Assembly (NCBI GenBank): GCA_001179505.1 | Contig: CDMY01000524.1 | Coordinates: 9,045-57,822, forward strand | Direction of reading: 5' to 3' | From: Vitrella brassicaformis | Taxonomy: Eukaryota; Sar; Vitrellaceae | Length of the DNA: 48,778 nucleotides | Shown: in pieces, positions 43,554 to 48,778 of the stretch | Numbering within the stretch: the stretch's first letter is position 1 | How the letters are laid out: each line of letters starts with the position of its first letter | Notes under the pieces: model-generated | What the model was told of the DNA's origin: nothing | The model's database searches: none | What the model saw: only the letters and a program-made list of their open reading frames with translations | Program-made: the position numbers and the translations under genes

Positions 43554-44001
43554 ATGCGGTCGCATGGAGCCAGCCACAAATATAGGCAGGCAGGCAGGCG
43601 GGCAGCGGCAGGCTGGTAGAGGTAGGTAGGCAGCGTCGGATCTCTCTACACAAGACCTACTTTGATAAGATTCCAGCCATCCATCCATCCAGCCATCCAA
43701 ACCAAACGTACAGACAAATACGAACATGTACTAGATGCATCCACTGATCGATCCAGAACAATCAAGTCAGTCAGCAAAGCAAGACAGACAAGAAGCAAGC
43801 CCCTCCCATGCCATCCCATCTCACTCACTACACGACGGAAAAAGCGCCGCATCCATCCATCCATCCCCTCACTGACTCACCATCCATCCATCCATTTTAC
43901 TCCTCCGACGCCACTCACTATGCTGCCTCGAGGCCTCCCTGCACCCGCCCGCTCAGTCAACTGCCCTCCCTGCGTCCCTCTCTCCCCCCTCCCTGCCCGC
44001 C

Positions 44002-45372
44002 TCACGCCCGCGCCTGTTCCTGTTGCTCCACCATCGCAGCCCTGGCCCTTGCCCTCTCGGCCTCCCTGGCCTCCTTCTCCTCTTTCCGCCGCCTCTCCTT
44101 CCACATGTCCTCCTCCGCCAGACGCACCTCCGTCTCGTTAAGGGTGATGACGAACGGACACACCTCGGGCGGCGAGAGGTCGCAGACCTCCTTGAGGAAC
44201 TTGTCGCGCATTGCAGGCCGCATGGGGGTGAGGCCCGAGAGATGCGCCACCATGTCGCCCGGCCGCCAGTGGCCCTCCGGCCGGTCCTTGCGGAAGTGGA
44301 TCGTCGACCGGCGGAACGAGTTCATCTCGCGGTTGGCCAGGACACTGACGAAGGGCGTCTGCTGCAGGAGGCCCTGCAGGTCCTGGTGCCGCTCGGCTGT
44401 CACGTTGCAGACGGCGCGGATGGCGTCTGGGTCGATGTGCCGTATGTGTGTGTCGTTGGCCAGGACGTGGGTGAGGATGGGCTGGTCCTTGAGGCCGCGC
44501 GCCTGGTAGATGTTGTTCTCGGCCAGCAGCAGCTGCCCGCGGTAGTCCTGCTTGACGAGCACGTGGTAGGCGAGCATCCGTGCGAAGGCCGTGTTGCGGA
44601 AGAGCATGACGCCGTTGTTGACGGGGTAGAGGGGCTGGTAGCACTTGAGGTCGGCGGCGATGATGAGGCCCGTCCGGTCGGTGGTGTACCGCTCCGTCAG
44701 GTCCTCGACGCGCTTGTCAAAATTCGTGAACATGGTGTCCAGGTCCAGGTACATGACCCACTCCACGCCCTCACCCTCACTAGGCCGGAGGTGCTGTGGG
44801 CCCCTGCTGCCGAAGAGCACCCACAGTGCCACGTACCGCCAGAAGTGGGGGTGCTTGCACGGCTCCTTGTCATAGTCTGGACGGCACTCAAAGTGCTTGA
44901 AGCAGTACCCGTGCCGCGCGGCGAAGGCCTTGCGGTTGAGGTCCAGCTTCTCGGCGATGGAGATCTTGGCGTCACCGGCCGTCAGCAGGAGGATGCTACA
45001 GTCGCCGCCCGGTGGCTCGTAGAGGGTCTCGAAGTTGAAGTCTTCCGGCCGTACCCACGAAGGCAGCCAGTCCTCCATCACGGCCTCCGATATGGCCCAA
45101 TCGTCACGGACATCGCCGCTGCGCCGATAGAAAGCCGCGTGGCCGGGGTGGAACGACAGCTTCCATGAGAGCAGCATGAGGGCGAAGCAGGCCAGCGGGA
45201 TGAAGAGAAGAAAAGGGGCGCCCGACGAGCGGATGGGAGGGAGCCGCAGCAGTGGGGATGGCGGGTCGTCGTCGCTGCAGTCGAGCTGTTCGTTTGAGCC
45301 ATTCTTCTTGGGATGCCGCTTGAGCCACATCCAGCTCCATGTGTGACACACCCTGGGCCACATCGACACCAT
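44002..45372 (-). CDS. type II membrane glycosyltransferase, GT34-like, 456 aa, intronless
   Basis: A single open exon. A short cytosolic tail precedes one anchor helix at about 51-70 (GAPFLLFIPLACFALMLLSW), the layout of Golgi glycosyltransferases. The lumenal part follows the GT34 order: SILLLTAGD, LNRKAFAARHGYCFKHF (about 145-161), FWRYVALWVLFGS, the sugar-nucleotide motif EWVMYLDLDTMFTNF with D-L-D at about 210-212, and NNGVMLFRNTAFARM. GT34 enzymes include yeast mannan galactosyl/mannosyltransferases and plant xyloglucan xylosyltransferases; donor and acceptor cannot be told. The tail after about 420 is a charged helix (KERRRKEEKEAREAERARAR). An antisense frame of 381 codons over the same DNA is a shadow. 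Divergent from the 45631 gene (258 bp). Confidence 0.72.
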   Translation of the reverse strand: MVSMWPRVCHTWSWMWLKRHPKKNGSNEQLDCSDDDPPSPLLRLPPIRSSGAPFLLFIPLACFALMLLSWKLSFHPGHAAFYRRSGDVRDDWAISEAVMEDWLPSWVRPEDFNFETLYEPPGGDCSILLLTAGDAKISIAEKLDLNRKAFAARHGYCFKHFECRPDYDKEPCKHPHFWRYVALWVLFGSRGPQHLRPSEGEGVEWVMYLDLDTMFTNFDKRVEDLTERYTTDRTGLIIAADLKCYQPLYPVNNGVMLFRNTAFARMLAYHVLVKQDYRGQLLLAENNIYQARGLKDQPILTHVLANDTHIRHIDPDAIRAVCNVTAERHQDLQGLLQQTPFVSVLANREMNSFRRSTIHFRKDRPEGHWRPGDMVAHLSGLTPMRPAMRDKFLKEVCDLSPPEVCPFVITLNETEVRLAEEDMWKERRRKEEKEAREAERARARAAMVEQQEQARA

Positions 45373-45630
45373 TGCGGTTCATAGCTCCCAATGCCTGTCG
45401 ACCCGGGGCTTAGTGTTAGGCCGGACGACCATCCCCATCCCCTTCTCCCCGAACCGCTCCCTTCCAACGCTCCCTACCGTTTCACAAGTGTCCTAAGTTA
45501 CAATCCAGCTCGCAGTTGCTTTCCCCTGGCTGTTGCGTCGCTGTGACAGTATCTACAGCGCATCCCAGCTGCCGCAAGTCGCACTGTCTCATCTGCTGAT
45601 TCTCTCGCCGACTGACCGCACGTGCGCTCC
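45373..45630. promoter_or_regulatory. 258-bp divergent promoter with a CCGTTTCAC element
   Basis: Lies between the GT34-like and Tho1/MOS11-repeat genes. CCGTTTCAC at about 45478 resembles the tripled GCGGTTTCAC of the NYN/CEP19 promoter. Confidence 0.35.
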
Positions 45631-46482
45631 ATGATGAGCGAGAAGGAGAGCGAGGAGCAGAAGAAGGCCGAGAGGGCCAAGCGCTTCGGCATCGAGTCAT
45701 TCGAGGACAAGAAGGCAAAGAGGGTCGAGAGATTCGGGGCACCTGCCGGCGGCGGTGGTGGGAGTGAGGAGCAGAAGAGAGTGGAGAGGGCGCAGCGGTT
45801 CGCGCTGAGTGGTGGTGGTGCTACTGGTGCTGGTGGCGAGACTGAGGAGGAGAAGCGCCGGAAGAGGCAGGAGCGGTTCGGCACGTCGCCCACTGGTGCT
45901 GGTGGGGACAGCGAGCGTGAGCGGCTCAAGAGGCGTGCCGAGCGGTTCAACCTCTTCGACGCCGAGCTGGAGAAGGACAAGGCCAAGAAGCGCAAGGAGC
46001 GGTTCGGACCGCAAAGCGAGGCTGACAAGATACAGGCGAGGATGGAGCGGTTCGGCACCGCCAGTGAAGCAGACAAGGCCAAGAAACGAATGGAGCGCTT
46101 CGCAGCCCCCACTCCCGCTGCACCAGCACCAGCATCAGCCCCTGCTGCGGCCCCGGCGCCCGCCCCTGCTGCCACATCCGATGCCGTCATGAGGGCGGAT
46201 GAGACCAAAGCCAACGGCGTGGAGCCCGAGGAGAAGGTCGCCGGCCTCCAGGCGATGGAGACCGCGCCTGCCGCTGCGGAGGAGACGCCAGCAGCCGAGG
46301 AGGGAGAGGAAGAAGAGGAGGAGGCGCCCAAAGCTGCTGCTGCAGCTGCAGCTGCAGCGGCTGCGCTTAGTGCGGATGCGGGTGCAGCAGTGGGCGGCAA
46401 GAAGGTGATCAAGGCGAAGGCCAAGGGGAAGGCCAAAGCCAAGACCAAGAGCAAAGCCAAGGCCAAGGCCAAGAAGAAGTGA
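45631..46482 (+). CDS. Tho1/MOS11 (SARNP-like) motif-repeat protein, 283 aa, intronless
   Basis: A single exon starting at ATG 45631 and ending TGA. Residues 1-160 hold eight RFG-type motifs: AERAKRFGIE, AKRVERFGAP, VERAQRFALS, RKRQERFGTS, KRRAERFNLF, KKRKERFGPQ, QARMERFGTA, KKRMERFAAP, spaced about 17-24 residues apart. This is the repeated unit of SARNP/Tho1/MOS11, which in other eukaryotes binds the DEAD-box helicase UAP56/DDX39B in mRNP assembly and nuclear export; each motif can hold one helicase. No SAP domain is visible. The rest is Ala/Pro-rich, then Glu-rich, then a Lys/Ala tail (KAKGKAKAKTKSKAKAKAKK) fit for RNA binding or nuclear entry. The third and fourth motifs share nearly identical DNA with the NYN gene. 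Confidence 0.8.
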   Translation: MMSEKESEEQKKAERAKRFGIESFEDKKAKRVERFGAPAGGGGGSEEQKRVERAQRFALSGGGATGAGGETEEEKRRKRQERFGTSPTGAGGDSERERLKRRAERFNLFDAELEKDKAKKRKERFGPQSEADKIQARMERFGTASEADKAKKRMERFAAPTPAAPAPASAPAAAPAPAPAATSDAVMRADETKANGVEPEEKVAGLQAMETAPAAAEETPAAEEGEEEEEEAPKAAAAAAAAAAALSADAGAAVGGKKVIKAKAKGKAKAKTKSKAKAKAKKK

Positions 46483-46948
46483 TGAGGAACACACTGGCCA
46501 GCTGTGGGGTCGACAGATGGATAGAATGGGGAGGGGCGAGATGGATGTGTGGGTGGGTGGATAGGGGTAGGCTTGTAAGTGGGGTGTGATGCGTGTGGCT
46601 GCCGAACGGGGGAGGGATCACTGACGTAGTGAATGGATCCATTCATGGGCGTATACAATGGGTGTGTGGGGGTGGTGCTACTTAAAGAGACCAATCGATT
46701 TGCATTGTGTGTTCATTGGCGCGCCGGACCTCTGCGTGATCGTGATTTGATTTAACCAACGGTTGATGGACAATCATCCCTCCCTTGATGACGTTATCTG
46801 TCGTTGACATCAGACAAGCGTGTGTCCTGGTTCCCGTCTGTCTGCACTGTACACGTGCTTTGCTTTACGCATCCCTCGATTTCCCTACTCATCCAATCGA
46901 CGCAGTCATCTATCTATCCATCGCATCGACCCCTCTCTCCCTCCCTCT
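46483..46948. other. convergent intergenic region
   Basis: 466 bp between converging 3' ends, GT-rich with no gene seen. Confidence 0.6.
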
Positions 46949-48729
46949 TCACGCAAAGTCGGCGAACCTCTCCTTAATGAACGCCCTGCACTCGTCCGCC
47001 GTCCCCTCAGGGTGCCCCAGCATCCACACCACCTGCTCGTCCATGACCTCTTTGAACTTGGGACCTTTGGGCAACTTCGGCAGCACGCTCTTGACCGCAT
47101 TGCCGTCCAGCGGCGGCCCTTTGTCCCACACACCGTCGAGGCCGAACCACTCCACGGCCTCCTTCACCGCCCTGTAGCTGGATATGACGTGTTTGGAGGA
47201 GTGGAGGGGGACGGCTGGCGGGGGACCACTGAGAGGCGGGGTGGTGGGTTGGGTGTGGGATGGGGATGAGGGGGTCACTCTGCCGATGGCGCCGGCCATT
47301 GCTACCATCAGGGACGCCTGGGGCAGAAGACACACATGGACAACACGCGTAAGTGAGTATGGATGCCAAGCGAGATCTCATGGATGCTGGTGCCAGTCGG
47401 CGTACGTTCCACAGGTGCCCCGCCTTTCTAAGTATGAGTCCCAGGTCGACGCGGCGGTACCGCTGAGATGCAGAAGAGCCCTCGTGCGTGGTGCCATCCG
47501 CCTCATCTGCACCCTCCTGCTGCTGAGCCGCTGCGGATGGCGCGCCTGCGTGGGTCTTGGGAGGTGGGGGGACGCCTCCCTCGCCCCAGTCGCCGACGAG
47601 GCGCTGGTACTCGAGGGCGACTGACAGGATGAGATCGACACTGACACAAAGAAGAGCGAAGAGGGCGGGAAGAAGGAGGTGGACTGGTCGTGTTTTTCGT
47701 GTAGCGTACCGTTCTGCGTCTCGTTTTGGCAGCTTGAGTCGGTCGCCCAGGAGGTATATGACGACGGAAGAGGCCTTGCCCTTCTTGCCCTCGTACTGCA
47801 ACCCTGGTACCACGAGCGCAGACCCAGACGCACATGAGAGAGAAGCCTTCGTTTGTCTGCCTGCCTGCCTGCCTGTCTGCCTGCCTGTCTGTCTGTCTGT
47901 CTGCCTGTCTGTCTGTCCGTCTGTCTTTGTGTGTGCGTGTGTTTCCTTTCGGACCGGCGATGGGTGCGAGGAATGCCGCATATCTCATAAGTCTCTTCTC
48001 ATCGGGTTCCCACTTCTCCATCGAAAACACACCGTCCCCCTGCAACCTACCCAAAACCACACACAGCAACTTATGGATGCGTTCCGTGACTCTCCCGCGC
48101 CACATACTGATGTCATTACTTGTCGATGACGCTATGGAGGTTCTGCACGGTCTGCATGCCGTCGCTGTACACCGCCTCTTCAAATGTGTAGTTGCCCGCC
48201 ACATCGCCGGGCGGCACCACATCGGGCGCTGAAGGCCGCACATAGCGGTCGAGCTGCTCGGGCCGCCACTGGATCTTTCTCGGCAGTTCGAAGAGAATGG
48301 GCGCCAGGCGGAGGGAGGTGATCAGCAGCCACGCGTGGACGGGGTGGCTCCTTCCCATCATGTTGTCCAGCTCCGCACCGATTCGCTCGCGAGAGACCTT
48401 GGTGGGAGAATGCGGCTGCCGTTACAAGATGACGACCGTCGGTGTATTGCGTCGGTCAGTCACTCACCTTGTTTGCCAGCGCTTGGTGCACTCGCGGGTC
48501 CCGGCACGCCGCCTCGAGCTCATCCGCTATGCGAAAACCGAAACGAGACGCAAACCTGCCAACATCACACACCCACGCACAATGATCGGTTCCGTATTGT
48601 GTTTCGTCATCAGCTGTCGGCGCACGCACCTGATGGCTCTGAGTACGCGTAAAGGATCGTCAAGCAGCGTGTCGACAGCGGGCAGTGGCGTCCGCAGCAC
48701 GCCAGCCTTTAAGTCGTCGATGCCACGAC
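46949..48729 (-). CDS. CCA1: CCA-adding tRNA nucleotidyltransferase, 5' part outside window
   Basis: Seven exons seen, high to low: 48729-48630, 48555-48468, 48397-48120, 48046-47955, 47803-47710, 47640-47406, 47317-46949; GT-AG, with one more acceptor at 48730. The sequence gives the class II CCA enzyme order after the catalytic head: GRGIDDLKAGVLRTPLPAVD, LLDDPLRVLRAIRFASRFGF, KVSRERIGAELDNMM, then YAAFLAPIAG. The C-terminal tail (PLDGNAVKSVLPKLPKGPKF, VVWMLGHPEGTADECRAFI) is the usual eukaryotic end. The enzyme adds CCA to tRNA 3' ends in nucleus, cytosol and organelles. The GSxxDxD catalytic motif and any targeting peptide would lie beyond 48778. A Gln/Pro/Ala-rich insert of about 35 residues interrupts exon 6. 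Intron 47804-47954 contains a long (TGCC/TGTC)n tract. Confidence 0.9.
47857..47928. repeat. (CTGC/CTGT)n microsatellite in CCA1 intron
   Basis: About 70 bases of alternating CTGC and CTGT tetramers fill nearly half of the 151-nt intron between 47803 and 47955. Confidence 0.9.
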
Positions 48730-48778
48730 CTGGCAGCCACACATCAGTCGATACACAGCAATATGCGCCTGCCCGTCG

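Larger units (their letters stand above)
42910..44001. other. intergenic region with telo-box-like motifs and GGCA repeats
   Basis: GAAACCCTA occurs twice, at 42993-43001 and 43012-43020, 84-112 bp upstream of the 42909 start codon. Further away lie (GGCA)n tracts at 43522-43553 and 43582-43606, (CAGA)n near 43347 and (CATC)n tracts at 43676, 43850 and 43880. No gene seen. Confidence 0.55.

Noticed and set aside
44023-45168. 381-codon frame on plus
   Set aside because: Antisense shadow of the GT34-like gene; no motif, while the minus strand has the D-L-D and anchor helix.
45498-46694. 398-codon frame on minus, Ser/Ala/Leu-rich
   Set aside because: Mirror of the repetitive Tho1/MOS11 gene; composition is that of reverse-complemented GAG/AAG repeats.
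1-48778. tRNA and rRNA genes
   Set aside because: I looked for T-loop (GTTCGAATC-like) and A/B box pairs in the gaps and found none; a tRNAscan run would be decisive.

Overview
This window is nuclear DNA from a eukaryote, most likely a photosynthetic alveolate of the chromerid type (Vitrella/Chromera). It is GC-rich and dense in (CA)n, (CATC)n, (CAGA)n and (TGCC)n microsatellites. Almost every gene is split by short introns (mostly 40-150 nt). By hand I could join exons into 17 long genes plus one gene tail, with about 107 introns; three of these have GC-AG instead of GT-AG ends. A PSB33-like photosystem protein with a signal-plus-transit presequence argues for a secondary red-type plastid, and a CEP19 homologue argues for basal bodies/cilia. 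The species assignment is inference.

Layout from left to right: 75-172 last exon of an unknown gene (+); 683-2679 family-1 protein with a Tudor-like front (+); 3775-5740 NYN-domain RNase-like protein (-); 5890-6634 CEP19 (+); 7643-12716 DUF5054/GH38-like secreted protein in 32 exons (-); 14283-16293 Arg/Ser/His-rich tail-anchored protein (-), with a 196-bp TA-flanked inverted-repeat element just upstream (16501-16696); 18419-20406 membrane-anchored XBP1/ATF6-like bZIP (-); 20550-21610 PSB33-like protein (+); 22284-23705 second family-1 protein (-); 24134-25432 RING-TLDc protein (+); 26200-28279 (-), 28622-30770 (+) and 31238-33932 (-) three paralogues of a second family with a degenerate F-box-like front and LRR-like body; 34405-39694 membrane-anchored GH3 glycosidase (+); 41637-42909 four-TM protein (-); 44002-45372 GT34-like glycosyltransferase (-); 45631-46482 protein with eight Tho1/MOS11 motifs (+); 46949-48729 CCA-adding enzyme (-), whose 5' end lies outside the window.

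Most genes alternate in strand, giving seven head-to-head pairs with 143-472 bp between start codons. Several of these intervals carry GTTTCA or AGGGTTTC (telo-box-like) motifs, one of them in three copies. No tRNA, rRNA, CRISPR or prokaryotic signal was seen.

The most notable points are: the three-gene F-box-like cluster, one member of which has an in-frame TAA although its frame continues to the paralogue's full length; a membrane-tethered bZIP; a block of near-identical coding DNA shared by the NYN gene and the Tho1/MOS11-repeat gene 41 kb apart, in which every difference changes an amino acid; and a short inverted-repeat transposon with perfect 24-bp ends and TA target sites.
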